From an uncultured Myxococcales bacterium (GTDB lineage: Bacteria > Myxococcota_A > Polyangia > Polyangiales > Polyangiaceae): DNA of 64,000 bases. A model generated the notes under the pieces. It made no database searches. It was not told the origin of the DNA and saw only the letters and a list, made by a program, of their open reading frames with translations. Every line of letters starts with the position of its first letter. Within the stretch, counting starts at the first letter, position 1. Shown piece after piece: positions 17,687 through 27,207 of the stretch. The translations under genes and the position numbers were made by a program. The stretch spans positions 62,001-126,000 of the forward strand of contig CALFEQ010000195.1 of the NCBI GenBank assembly GCA_937949945.1. The letters run 5' to 3'.

Positions 17687-17699
17687 GTGCATGATGCAC
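17687..17699. promoter_or_regulatory. Perfect palindrome GTGCATGATGCAC, candidate operator
   Basis: The 13-mer is a perfect inverted repeat around a single central G and lies about 84-96 bases upstream of the next start codon. The core TGCATGATGCA also occurs at 51446-51456, about 72-82 bases upstream of another lipoprotein start. The similar distance suggests a binding site. No regulator can be named. Confidence 0.35.
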
Positions 17700-17743
17700 G
17701 CAATTCGGCGCATTTTTCCGTGCTTTTTCCGGGCACTGCCTTG

Positions 17744-17759
17744 TGGCATATGCGTTGCT
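17744..17759 (+). promoter_or_regulatory. Candidate sigma-54 (-24/-12) promoter
   Basis: TGGCATATGCGTTGCT has GG at 17745-17746 and GC at 17757-17758 with exactly ten bases between, the invariant spacing of RpoN promoters. Five of six bases match the TGGCAC half. Transcription would begin near 17770, just before the ribosome binding site GGAGG (17772-17776) of the gene starting at 17783. The leader would be very short, which is a weakness. Confidence 0.35.
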
Positions 17760-17782
17760 GAGCTCGGCAGCGGAGGTTTTGG

Positions 17783-19459
17783 ATGAGACGTTGTTCTGAG
17801 TCGCCCGAAGGGCGCGGCTGGGAGGCGGTCGAGGCGTCGGCGGGAGGCGTCGGAACGGCCTCGAGACGTCCGTTGCCGTTGGGGCTCGTGCTGCTCTTGG
17901 CATCGCTCGTCGGGGCCTGTGGCGCCGAATCGGCGGACCTCTCCGCCGCCAGGGAGGCGCCGGGGAGCTCGTCGGGGGGCCCCGGCGGCTTCGGTCCGGG
18001 CGCCGAAGAGGGGAGCGGCGGTGTCGACGACGCCCCGCCGGAGAGGGAGATCGAGTCCGACTACGAGGCGCCGGTCGCCACGGGCAACGTCGTGTGGATC
18101 GCGAACCCGAAGAGCGGCCGCGTCGCGCTCGTCGACGCGACGACGCTCGAGGTGCGCACCGTCGAGGCGGGCAACGGGCCGACGTACCTCGCGAGCGTGC
18201 CGGGGCAGGCCGAGGACACGACGCTGGTCCTCAACGTCCTCTCCCAGGACGCGACACTGCTCCGTGCGACGCCGCAGAACATCACCTCGACGACGTTCAA
18301 GACGGCGAAGCAGGCCAACTCCCTCGCGTTCTCCAGCGACGGGCGTTGGGCGATCGCCTGGGCGGATTCTCGCAAGGTCCCGAAGGCGCCGAGGACGGAG
18401 GGCTTCCAGGACCTCACGGTGATCGATCTCGCGAACGGCACGTCCACGATCCTCGCCGTCGGGTACCGGCCCGTCGCCGTGGGCTTCGCGGAGCCGGGCG
18501 GCGGGGGCAGCCCGACGCGCGCCCACGCCGTCACGCAGGACGGCATCGCCATCGTGGAGCTCGGTGCCGAGCCGCGCGTGGTGAAGAACGTGCCCATCTC
18601 GTCCACGCCGACGGAGGATCCGGGGACGCGCGACGTCTTCGTGACGAAGGACGGCCAGCGCGCCTTCATCCGCCGGGACGGATCGCCGGCGATCACGGTC
18701 GTCTCGCTCGACACCGATGCGCGCGAGGACGTGACCCTCGGCGGCAGCGTCACCGATCTCGATCTGGCCGACACCGGCGATCGCGCCGTCGCCGTCGTCC
18801 GCGAGACGGCCGAGGTCGCCGTGCTCCCGACCGCGAACCCCGCGGACGTCACGACGGTCACGATCACCGGCGAGACGATCGGCTCGGTCGCCGTCGCGCC
18901 CGGCGGAGCCAAGGCGTTCCTCTACACGAACGCGCTCGCGGTCGAGCGCTTCACCATCCTCGACTTCGGCACGACGAGCACTCCGACCTTCCGCACCGTT
19001 CGCCTGTACTCGCCCGTGCTCGGCATCTTCTCGACGCCCGACGCGCAGCACGCCGTCGTGCTGCACGACAGGACGGAGGGGAACGGGGAGGTCGCCGGCT
19101 CGCCGGGGGCGTTCAGCCTGGTGCCCATCGGTCAGGTGCTGCCTGCGAAGATCGTCGCCACGCAGGCCCCGGTGACGGCCGTGGCGACCCTGAACGATCG
19201 AGCGATCGTCGCGGAGCGTGACGACGCCACGAGGACGTACGGCGCGTACCTCGCGCGGATGCCTCAGCTCATGGTCGAGCGGTATGCGCTGGCGAGCCCG
19301 CCGATCGCCGTCGGCGCAGTCCCGGGCGCCAAGCGGGCCTTCGTGGCGCAGGAGCATCCGGAAGGCCGCCTCACGTTCATCGACCTCGAGAGCGGCGTCG
19401 CGCGGACGCTCACGGGATTCGAGCTGTCGTCGCGCGTCGTCGATGGGAGCAAGCCATGA
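17783..19459 (+). CDS. YncE-like beta-propeller lipoprotein, first of a pair
   Basis: After a 30-residue basic N-terminal extension comes a hydrophobic segment ending VGACGAES, the lipid attachment site. A Gly/Ser/Pro-rich spacer (about 50-90) and a 450-residue repeat domain follow. The repeats are of YVTN/YncE type: GNVVWIANPKSGRVALVDAT, ANSLAFSSDGRWAIAWADS, TRDVFVTKDGQRAFIRRDG and IGSVAVAPGGAKAFLYTNA read as successive blades. Such propellers usually bind ligands or partner proteins. The start has a good GGAGG six bases upstream. The stop overlaps the ATG of the next gene (ATGA), giving a coupled three-gene operon. Function unknown. Confidence 0.8.
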   Translation: MRRCSESPEGRGWEAVEASAGGVGTASRRPLPLGLVLLLASLVGACGAESADLSAAREAPGSSSGGPGGFGPGAEEGSGGVDDAPPEREIESDYEAPVATGNVVWIANPKSGRVALVDATTLEVRTVEAGNGPTYLASVPGQAEDTTLVLNVLSQDATLLRATPQNITSTTFKTAKQANSLAFSSDGRWAIAWADSRKVPKAPRTEGFQDLTVIDLANGTSTILAVGYRPVAVGFAEPGGGGSPTRAHAVTQDGIAIVELGAEPRVVKNVPISSTPTEDPGTRDVFVTKDGQRAFIRRDGSPAITVVSLDTDAREDVTLGGSVTDLDLADTGDRAVAVVRETAEVAVLPTANPADVTTVTITGETIGSVAVAPGGAKAFLYTNALAVERFTILDFGTTSTPTFRTVRLYSPVLGIFSTPDAQHAVVLHDRTEGNGEVAGSPGAFSLVPIGQVLPAKIVATQAPVTAVATLNDRAIVAERDDATRTYGAYLARMPQLMVERYALASPPIAVGAVPGAKRAFVAQEHPEGRLTFIDLESGVARTLTGFELSSRVVDGSKP

Positions 19460-21069
19460 GAACGAAGCTTTCAGCGCTCGTCATCACCTTTGCCGGTGCC
19501 CTCGCGACGTCGGCGTGCGGCGATCGCCCCGAGGTCTACGACGCCCCCGTCGACGCCCAGCCCCAGGCGTTTGCGCTCGAGGATCGCGTCGCCGTCCTCG
19601 ATCGGCCCGCCCACCGCGTCGCCATCCTCACGCCGAAGGCGGGACAGGAGCTCGAGAGGGTGTTCTTGCCCGTAGGCAGGGGCGCCGTCCGCGCCCAGGT
19701 CTCGCCCGACGGCAAGCGCCTCTTCGTCCTCTCCGCCGGCGACGTGCCGCGACGGAAGGACAAGAACGAGCTGCCGAGCCTCACCGTCATCGAGGGCGGG
19801 ACGGCGCGCCATTACCCGCTCGAGTCGCCGCATTCGGGGTTCGCGATCGACCCCGAGGGCCGTTACGTCGCGCTCTTCGCCGATCCGGGGCAGGGGCAGA
19901 CGGCCTTCGTCGAGAACCCGAACGAGATCGTCATCGTCGATCTCACGGCTCCGGAGGCGGAGGCCGTCACCCCGCGCACGATCCGCTCCTTCGGCGGCCG
20001 GCCGCAGCGCGTGACGTTCACGAAGCCGCTCTCGCTGCCCGGAGGGACGCGCCGCCTGCTCGTCGTCGAGACCGATCAGGACGTCCACCTGCTCGATCTC
20101 GACAACATCCGCGCGACGCCGCGCCGGCCCGAGATCACCGTGCGGCTGACGAGCGGCTCGAGCGCGACCGCGCTCAAGCCCGCCGCGATCGCCGTCGACG
20201 ACGGCGAGCCCTCGAGGAACGACGACGCTCGGATCGCCATCCGCGTCGAGAACGCGCCGAGCGTCTTCACGCTCACGCTCGTGGTGTCGACGGACACGCA
20301 GGCCGAGGAGCCCGGGATGGTGCCGAACGACTTCCGTCCGGAGCTGAACCTCACGGACGTCGGCGGCGTCCCCGGCGACGTCGCGTTCGTCCGCACCGAC
20401 CTCGGGCTGCGCGTCGCCGCGGTCGTGCCGTCGACCCGGCAGGTGGTCCTGTTCGATCCGACGACGAGCATCACGCAGCCCGTCGACGTCGGGGAGCCGT
20501 ACTCCAAGATGGCGCTCATCACCGACGTCGTGCCCGGCGCCGCCGGCACGGACACCGCGCTCCTCTACGGGAGCAACGAGGCGCGCGGCGTCGCGTTCCT
20601 CTCGCTGGGCAGGGCGGTGGACAAGGCGTTCCGCTCGGTGGAGATCGTCTCGCTCCCGACCGGCATCTCGAACGTCCGGGACGTCCCTCCGCCGAGGCCC
20701 GAGCTCAAGGTGCTCGAGGCGCAGGGCGGTCTCGGGTTCTACGTGCTCAACCTCGCGAGCCGAACCGCGGCGCCGCTCTCGACGTTGAACGCGCCTTCGA
20801 TCCACGTCTCGCCCGACGGCCAGCGTCTCTGGGCGTTCGCGCGTGGGACCGGCGAGCTCGCGCAGATCACGCTGCAGGACCTCCATCCGATCCCGCTCCC
20901 GCTCGATCGCCCGATCAGCGCGGTCTTCGACGTGGCGCGCGGCGACGGCGGGCGGTCGCTGGTCGCGCTCGACGGAAACGGCGCGGTCGGCGCGACCGTC
21001 CTCGACGCTCTCGCGCCGGACACGACGGCGAGCCGCTCGTACTACGGCATTCTCCTGGAGGGTCTGTGA
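19456..21069 (+). CDS. YncE-like beta-propeller lipoprotein, second of a pair
   Basis: The signal MRTKLSALVITFAGALATSA ends at CGDRP, so this is a lipoprotein. The 510-residue mature part again reads as a beta-propeller with blades such as DRVAVLDRPAHRVAILTPKA, VRAQVSPDGKRLFVLSAGD, HSGFAIDPEGRYVALFADPG and IHVSPDGQRLWAFARG. It is similar in length and layout to the previous product and may be a diverged paralogue. The stop overlaps the ATG of the downstream beta-barrel gene (TGATG). Two propellers and one barrel made together suggest a complex at the outer membrane, but no direct evidence shows contact. Confidence 0.8.
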   Translation: MRTKLSALVITFAGALATSACGDRPEVYDAPVDAQPQAFALEDRVAVLDRPAHRVAILTPKAGQELERVFLPVGRGAVRAQVSPDGKRLFVLSAGDVPRRKDKNELPSLTVIEGGTARHYPLESPHSGFAIDPEGRYVALFADPGQGQTAFVENPNEIVIVDLTAPEAEAVTPRTIRSFGGRPQRVTFTKPLSLPGGTRRLLVVETDQDVHLLDLDNIRATPRRPEITVRLTSGSSATALKPAAIAVDDGEPSRNDDARIAIRVENAPSVFTLTLVVSTDTQAEEPGMVPNDFRPELNLTDVGGVPGDVAFVRTDLGLRVAAVVPSTRQVVLFDPTTSITQPVDVGEPYSKMALITDVVPGAAGTDTALLYGSNEARGVAFLSLGRAVDKAFRSVEIVSLPTGISNVRDVPPPRPELKVLEAQGGLGFYVLNLASRTAAPLSTLNAPSIHVSPDGQRLWAFARGTGELAQITLQDLHPIPLPLDRPISAVFDVARGDGGRSLVALDGNGAVGATVLDALAPDTTASRSYYGILLEGL

Positions 21070-21959
21070 TGAAGCCCGTGCATCTCTTCTCGACGTCCCT
21101 CGTTCTCGCTGCGCTCGGGCTCTTCGCTTCGCCTGCGGCGGCGCAGGAGACCCCGGAGCCCGGTCCGTCGGGTGACGGGCCGGCGCCGTTGCCGGCTCCC
21201 GACACCGCGCCTGCGTCGCAAGAAGAGGCGACTCCGGCTCCGACGCCGGCGCCCCCGACCGTGCCCACGGCGATCGCCGCTGCGCCTCCGGTGCTCGCGC
21301 CGGTCCCGCCCCCGATCGAGCCGGATCGCCGCGCGGCCGACGGGCCGCCGCGCTACGACCTCGTCCGCTTGAACGCGGGCCTGCGCGTCGGCTACGTGCC
21401 GAGCGGAGGGTTCGACACGTACGCGACGGACGACGTCCTCGCGCAGTTCTCGGTCGATGCGACGTACCCGCTCCTCGTTCGCGGGAAGGCCGTCCTCGCC
21501 GCAGGCCTCGGGTGGGACGTCGGCGGCCGCTCCGACGGCGCCCGCGGCTTCGAGACGTCGCTCACCGCGCATCGCCTCTCCGTGCCGATCGAGGGGCGCT
21601 ACCACTTCGCGCCCTGGCTCTACGGCTTCGGGAAGCTCGCGCCGGGCGCGGCGATCATGCTCGTCTCGGTGAAGGACGGGTCGATGCCGGCGCCGCTCAC
21701 CGACACGGGCTGGGCGTTCTCGGGCGACGCGAGCGTCGGCGCGTCGATCCTCGTCGCGCCGAGGAAGCGGATGGACAAGCGCAGCGTCCGCATCTGGGTG
21801 ACGCCGGAGATCGGCTACGCGTTCACGACGAACGCGCCGCTGTCGGCGACGCTGGACCGCGACGAGAAGGACGTGCTCGGTAGCGACGAGCCGACGAAGC
21901 TCCGCTCGCTCGCTCTGAGCGGCTTGTTCTGGCGCGCCTCGGTCGGGCTCACGTTCTGA
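21069..21959 (+). CDS. Outer-membrane beta-barrel protein (296 aa)
   Basis: A clear signal peptide (MKPVHLFSTSLVLAALGLFA, cleaved after AAAQ) is followed by about 65 Pro/Ala-rich residues. The rest is a C-terminal domain of alternating polar/aromatic strands (YDLVRLNAGLRVGYVPSGG, VLAAGLGWDVGGRS) ending in ASVGLTF, the C-terminal Phe signal for insertion by the BAM complex. The size fits an eight- to ten-strand OmpA/OprB-like barrel. It closes the operon with the two propeller lipoproteins (one-base overlap). It converges on the metzincin gene, with 80 bases between them. Confidence 0.8.
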   Translation: MKPVHLFSTSLVLAALGLFASPAAAQETPEPGPSGDGPAPLPAPDTAPASQEEATPAPTPAPPTVPTAIAAAPPVLAPVPPPIEPDRRAADGPPRYDLVRLNAGLRVGYVPSGGFDTYATDDVLAQFSVDATYPLLVRGKAVLAAGLGWDVGGRSDGARGFETSLTAHRLSVPIEGRYHFAPWLYGFGKLAPGAAIMLVSVKDGSMPAPLTDTGWAFSGDASVGASILVAPRKRMDKRSVRIWVTPEIGYAFTTNAPLSATLDRDEKDVLGSDEPTKLRSLALSGLFWRASVGLTF

Positions 21960-22039
21960 CCGACGGACGGGCCGACGAGCCGGCGCGCGCTACGCCGCTT
22001 CGGTCGAGTCGCCGAAGAGGCGGGCGCGCGCCTTCGTGG

Positions 22040-23650
22040 TCAGCGCGCGAGCTCCTTCATGAAGCCCTCGACGCGCACGACCTTCCAGGGCTTCGCCTCC
22101 TCCTTCGGCACGAAGAGGAAGCCGCCGGGGAGGTGATCGAACTTGAAGAAGCGAGCGGGGCGCGTCGCGACGATCGCGCCGGTGTCGGCGACGTAGCGGG
22201 TCGGGAGCTCGAAGCCGCCCATGAGCTCGTCGTCGAGATCGAGGTCGCCGCCCTCCCAATCGAGATCGCCGGACTCGTCGACGAGCGCCACGCGGTACGA
22301 CGAGGGCGTCCTGCTCGGCGTCACGTGCTTCGCCTCCTTCGTCGCGTTCACGATCGCGATGCGCTGGAAGAGGGCGTTGTACGTGTAGTCGCTGACCCAC
22401 TGGTTCGGGCAGTAGCCCATCATGTCGCGGCCCTTCGTCGGCGAGATGAAGAGCTTGTCGAGGATGTCGTAGCCCCACGCGCCGAGCTGCGCCTGCGGGT
22501 AAGGGTAGTTCCGGTCGACGCCCTGCGGCCCGCCGCACGGGGCGTGCTCGCGTCCGTGGGCGTGGCCGATCTCGTGGGCCAGCGTGTCGGCGGACTCGGG
22601 GCCCGTGAAGCCGATGCCGACGCTCGCGCGCATCGCGGGCGAGTTCTCGTCGACGACCATGCTCAGGCCGGTGACGCAGCCGCCGCCGCAGTACTGCTTG
22701 AACGACTCCGCGGGCGCGAAGATGCCGTAGTAGTAGACGTCGTTCGCGGCCTTGTCCTGCTGCCGGAGCTGGGTCATCTCGCGAAGGATCTGCTGCCAGC
22801 CGCCGCCGTTGGCCGCGATCCTCGACTTGAACGTGTACGGCTCGCGCACCGTCACCTCGACCTCGGTGGCGGGGTAGCGCTTCACGAGCACGTTCTTGTA
22901 GCGGGCCATCTGCTGGTCGCCGATGTCCGGCATGCGCCCCGAGCCGTCGCCCTCGTACTTCACGGGGACCAGGACGACGCGGAGCTTGCCGCTCGTCTCG
23001 GTCGCGAGATCGTGGAAGCTGCCGTCCTCGGGGAAGCGGCTCTTGCTGCGCTCGCCGTCCTCGAGCGGCTTGCCGTCCGGCGCGGTGAGCGACACCTGGA
23101 ACGTCACGCCGTCAGGGAAGCTCTCGGCCGGCACCTCGAGGTTGAACGTCGACTTCGGATCCTCGTCGGACGACGCGCGGCCGATGCGCTTCGTCTCGCG
23201 GATGATCGGGAACTTCTTGTCGCCAGCGACGAGACGGAGCTCGGCCGTCACGTCACGCGCCTCGAAGCCCGACTCCGGCTGCACGTACACGCGGATGATC
23301 CCCGGGCGATTCGCGACGACGGGCGCCTTGCGGCGCTTGGGGTCGACGACCTCCCCGTCCTTCACGACGGGGACCTTCACCGCCTGGAACACGGCGACCT
23401 CGGTGATCGACAGGCCCGAGACCGCGGGGCCCGGCGGCGTCTCCGGGTCGGTCGGATCCGGAGGCGCCGGAGGCTCCGGCGCCGGCTCCGTGGGGTCGGT
23501 GACGGAAACGGGCTCTTCGCCTGGTCCTTGCGTCCCCGCGCCGTCGCCGTCGGTGTTCGACTTGCTCGCCGACGTCGTGTCCGCGGGATCCGCCGCGCAT
23601 GCGAGCGCGCACGTGATCGCGATGAGCCCGAGTCCAGTCGATGCTCGCAT
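22040..23650 (-). CDS. Metzincin-type zinc metalloprotease lipoprotein
   Basis: The signal (LGLIAITCALACAADP) indicates a lipoprotein. It is followed by a low-complexity Pro/Thr/Glu spacer (about 25-75), two beta-rich domains, and a protease domain. The zinc site HEIGHAHGREH at residues 359-369 is a full HExxHxxGxxH, and a Met-turn (DMMGYC) lies about 41 residues after the third His. Together they are the metzincin signature (M10/M12/M43/M66 group). I cannot choose the family by eye. Cys pairs around the site may be disulfides. The enzyme is expected on the cell surface, cutting extracellular or prey proteins; that role is inferred. Confidence 0.85.
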   Translation of the reverse strand: MRASTGLGLIAITCALACAADPADTTSASKSNTDGDGAGTQGPGEEPVSVTDPTEPAPEPPAPPDPTDPETPPGPAVSGLSITEVAVFQAVKVPVVKDGEVVDPKRRKAPVVANRPGIIRVYVQPESGFEARDVTAELRLVAGDKKFPIIRETKRIGRASSDEDPKSTFNLEVPAESFPDGVTFQVSLTAPDGKPLEDGERSKSRFPEDGSFHDLATETSGKLRVVLVPVKYEGDGSGRMPDIGDQQMARYKNVLVKRYPATEVEVTVREPYTFKSRIAANGGGWQQILREMTQLRQQDKAANDVYYYGIFAPAESFKQYCGGGCVTGLSMVVDENSPAMRASVGIGFTGPESADTLAHEIGHAHGREHAPCGGPQGVDRNYPYPQAQLGAWGYDILDKLFISPTKGRDMMGYCPNQWVSDYTYNALFQRIAIVNATKEAKHVTPSRTPSSYRVALVDESGDLDWEGGDLDLDDELMGGFELPTRYVADTGAIVATRPARFFKFDHLPGGFLFVPKEEAKPWKVVRVEGFMKELAR

Positions 23651-23970
23651 CCCACTCCTCCTTGATTCGCCGCGAACGGCTCTTCGGCCCGAACCGGCTG
23701 AGTTCTCGCCTCGAACGGCTCCGCTCTCGCGCTGTCCCCCGTACGCGAGCCGCGACGTTGTGCCCCGTGGCGCGGCTCACGGACAAGCCGCTGCGCGGAA
23801 AGGGATCGTTTCCGGCGAGGAAAGAGAAGGAGCGATCCGTGTGGAGCTCGAGCAAGAAGAACTCCGACGATCACGCGAACGCGCGTCGCGCGTTCTTCGC
23901 TGCCTGTACTTGGCGGCTGTGAGCGGACTCTTCGGATGACGGACGGTTGTGACGTCGACGCAAAGGTTCC
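23651..23970. other. Intergenic region upstream of the metzincin gene
   Basis: These 320 bases separate two minus-strand lipoprotein genes and should hold the promoter of the metzincin gene. No frame has a convincing start with a ribosome binding site. Directly upstream of its start codon the minus strand reads AAGGAGGAGTGGG, a strong ribosome binding site (about 23653-23663). I could not pick a promoter with confidence. Confidence 0.4.
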
Positions 23971-24494
23971 TTACAGCTCCGCACCCGCATCGAGCTCGGG
24001 CGTTCGATGCGCGCCCGGTCGAGGTCCCCACGTCGCCTCGACCGCGAGCCCAGGCGTGGTCGCGCCGGCGGGGGGAAGCGTCAGCGCGCGCACCGGAGCG
24101 ACGAGACAGAGCAGCGCGTTCTGCGCGACGGCGTCGCCGGGCGCGAGCCTGACGTTCAGCGCGGGCGTCCCCGTCGGTCCCGCGACGGCGACGATGCGCG
24201 CCGCGCCTTCGACGAGGAGCCCGCGCGCGGACAGATCCGCGGCGCACCGATCGAGCTCGTCGGCGAGGTGATCGACGATGCGCCGCGCGTCCTCGTCGGG
24301 GATGTGTCGCGCCTCGGCGAGCGCGACGACGCCGTGATGCCGTCGCGCGACGTACACGTAGGTCTCTTCCGGGCCCGCGTCGGGGACCACGCGCACGTCG
24401 CGCGAGTCGGGGACGACGTCCCGCGGTGACGGCGAGCACGCGACGAGACCGGCGATCGAGAGAAGGACGGTCGCGATCCGGTGCTCGCCGATCC

Positions 24495-24498
<4 letters not shown>
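23971..24498 (-). CDS. Small lipoprotein of unknown function (175 aa)
   Basis: The GTG at 24498 overlaps the TGA of the acyl-CoA dehydrogenase gene (GTGA), and starts a signal VRIGEHRIATVLLSIAGLVA ending at CSPSP, a typical lipobox. The mature region (about 155 residues) has a helical part with ELDRCAADLSARGLL followed by short beta-strands (RIVAVAGPTGTPALNVRLAP). Two further Cys may pair. The pattern recalls periplasmic domains seen in many myxobacterial lipoproteins, but I can assign no function. It is the last gene of the run that begins with ccmC. Confidence 0.75.
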
Positions 24499-25637
<1,139 letters not shown>

Positions 25638-25751
25638 GGCGCGAGGGAGGCTCGCACGGGAGCCGCCTCCGAGCAACGGCGACCGTCATGGCGGCGTCCT
25701 GCGACACCTGCTCGGGCGCCGCGCGCGGAGACGCTGCCGTGCCTCGGCCTC

Positions 25752-25886
25752 TCACTCGCGGGCGCGGCGGCGCTTCTCCTCGATCCGGGCGCGTGCTGCG
25801 CGGCCGCCGAGGATCCACCCGATCGTGATCCCGATGAGGAGCACGCCGGGGATGAAGATCAAGTGCTCCGGCCCCGGCAGACCCAT
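25752..25886 (-). CDS. Very small single-span membrane protein (44 aa)
   Basis: The 44 residues begin MGLPGPEHLIFIPGVLLIGI, with one hydrophobic span (about 9-26) and a basic Arg-rich tail (GGRAARARIEEKRRRARE). The ATG overlaps the stop of the CcmD-like gene by one base (TGATG), which strongly supports translation as part of the cytochrome c maturation mini-operon. Its role is unknown. A short span plus a charged cytoplasmic tail fits an assembly helper of the CcmC complex. Confidence 0.6.
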   Translation of the reverse strand: MGLPGPEHLIFIPGVLLIGITIGWILGGRAARARIEEKRRRARE

Positions 25887-26197
25887 CAGGTGCTCTTCTC
25901 CTTCGCGGGCTCCTTCTTCTCGGAGCCGTCGTCCGCGTCCTTCTTGGCCGTCGCGTTGCGTTCGGCGCGGGCGATCGCGCCTTCGAGCCCGGCGATGCGG
26001 GCGGTCAGGTCGCGCTGCTTGCGCCAGAGCAAGAAGAGCCAGCCCATGAGGACGAGCCACAGCGCGGCGTACGCCTCGACCATGAGCGTGAAGCCGTCGT
26101 ACTGCTCACCCGTGTCGCCCTCGACGGCCTTGAACTCGGTGGCGCGATCCTCGGGCGCGGAAGGCTGGCTGCCAAAGGAAGATTCGAAGCTCATCAT
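25886..26197 (-). CDS. CcmD-like membrane protein (103 aa)
   Basis: CcmD is a small membrane protein that helps release haem-loaded CcmE from CcmC. Here a soluble N terminus of about 38 residues precedes one membrane span (ALWLVLMGWLFLLWRK, about 45-60), then a heptad-like helix (LTARIAGLEGAIARAERN) and a Lys/Glu tail. The order span then coiled helix matches CcmD in other bacteria, although this protein is longer than the usual 40-70 residues. Position is the best evidence: its ATG overlaps the ccmC stop (ATGA). The next small gene overlaps its own stop. Confidence 0.65.
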   Translation of the reverse strand: MMSFESSFGSQPSAPEDRATEFKAVEGDTGEQYDGFTLMVEAYAALWLVLMGWLFLLWRKQRDLTARIAGLEGAIARAERNATAKKDADDGSEKKEPAKEKST

Positions 26198-26931
26198 GCC
26201 TCCGTCCGATCATCGAGCCCGAGGTCGATCGCGTCTTCCTCGGCGCGCAGGAGCCGAGCCCGCACGAGCTCGAGCCGTACGCGCGCGTAGAGGAGGGTGA
26301 TCGCGAAGACGGTGAACGCGATCATCCCGAGCGCGAACGCGAGCTTCATGTCCGGGTGCTGGAGCCCGCCGCCCTGGCCCGTCACGACCGTCGGGTGCTG
26401 GCCTCCCCACTTCTGCACGCTGTAGTGGATGATGGGAAGGTTCGCTGCGCCGAGGATGCCGAGCGCGGCGGCGAACTTCCTCTCGCCGGGCCCGTCTCCC
26501 GAGAAGGCGCGCAGCACGCAGTACGCCACGTAGATGAGCCAGGAGAGCAGGGCCGTCGTCAGCCGCGGATCCCAGGTCCAGAAGTACCCCCACGCCTTCG
26601 CGGCCCAGAGCGGTCCGGTGATGAGGACGATGAGCCCCATCACGATGGCGAGCTCGGCCCCCGCGCGCGCCAGCGCGTCCCATCGATCCTTCGGCTTGAG
26701 CAGGTAGGCGACCGAGCCGACGAAGCAGGCCGTGGCGCCGATGTACATCGCGTAGGCGCTCGGGACGTGGAAGTAGAAGATCTTCTGCACGATCCCCATG
26801 CGCGCCTCGATCGGCGCCTTGAGGAAGACGACGTGGATGGTCGCGACGAGGAGGATCGTCGACGCCGCGAGCAGCGCGTAGAAGACCGTGGTGCCTCTGT
26901 CTCGTGCCGGCACGGGGGGGGACGTTAGCAC
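26194..26931 (-). CDS. ccmC: Haem handling protein CcmC (cytochrome c maturation)
   Basis: CcmC takes haem to CcmE in the inner membrane for cytochrome c assembly. The 245-residue protein has six hydrophobic spans and the family's tryptophan-rich haem motif in the form WGYFWTWDPRLT, near residue 125. Conserved histidines sit before and after it (FYFHVPSAYAMY, and LPIIHYSVQKWGGQHP). The GTG start begins inside a run of G on the plus strand, and an in-frame GTG seven codons in is possible. Only ccmC and ccmD-like genes are here; ccmA, ccmB, ccmE and ccmF are absent from the window. Confidence 0.92.
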   Translation of the reverse strand: MLTSPPVPARDRGTTVFYALLAASTILLVATIHVVFLKAPIEARMGIVQKIFYFHVPSAYAMYIGATACFVGSVAYLLKPKDRWDALARAGAELAIVMGLIVLITGPLWAAKAWGYFWTWDPRLTTALLSWLIYVAYCVLRAFSGDGPGERKFAAALGILGAANLPIIHYSVQKWGGQHPTVVTGQGGGLQHPDMKLAFALGMIAFTVFAITLLYARVRLELVRARLLRAEEDAIDLGLDDRTEA

Positions 26932-26954
26932 GCTGGGCGGAGGACTTTGAGACC

Positions 26955-26973
26955 CTCAGTCCTCGGTCCTCAG
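26955..26973 (-). repeat. Short dispersed repeat CTGAGGACCGAGGACTGAG
   Basis: On the minus strand this reads CTGAGGACCGAGGACTGAG and lies 24 bases upstream of the ccmC start. It is the inverted counterpart of the copies at 27172-27200. The same unit occurs at 33789-33805 and 42101-42116, always between genes. Confidence 0.6.
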
Positions 26974-27015
26974 CGGTGGAGAACGGGTAGGGCTCGGTCT
27001 CCCCCGCGTCGGGCA

Positions 27016-27030
27016 GTGCTTTTTCCGGGC
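27016..27030. repeat. 15-base repeat GTGCTTTTTCCGGGC
   Basis: The same 15 bases occur at 17720-17734, upstream of the propeller operon. Both copies lie in intergenic DNA and carry a rare T5 run for this GC-rich sequence. The role is unknown; an operator or part of a promoter is possible. Confidence 0.3.
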
Positions 27031-27171
27031 GGCATCGAGGTCCGGCTCGGTCTGCCAGGGAGCGGGCGAAGAACCCTCAGTGGCGATCCAGCGCATGTGA
27101 TTCCGGTGTGCCACCCTGGGCCTAGCCAGCGCGCCGGACGCTCGGAGCCCGAGGCCAGAGGCCCATTCCTG

Positions 27172-27200
27172 CTGAGGACCGAGGCCTGAGGACCGAGGAG
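27172..27200 (+). repeat. Two tandem copies of the CTGAGGACCGAGG repeat
   Basis: CTGAGGACCGAGG occurs at 27172-27184 and, after one base, again as CTGAGGACCGAGG at 27186-27198. The block sits directly downstream of the J-domain gene stop at 27208 (minus strand). It is preceded by a GGCCCGAGG-like stretch (about 27142-27163), as also seen beside the copy at 42101. Confidence 0.6.
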
Positions 27201-27207
27201 TGAGTGC

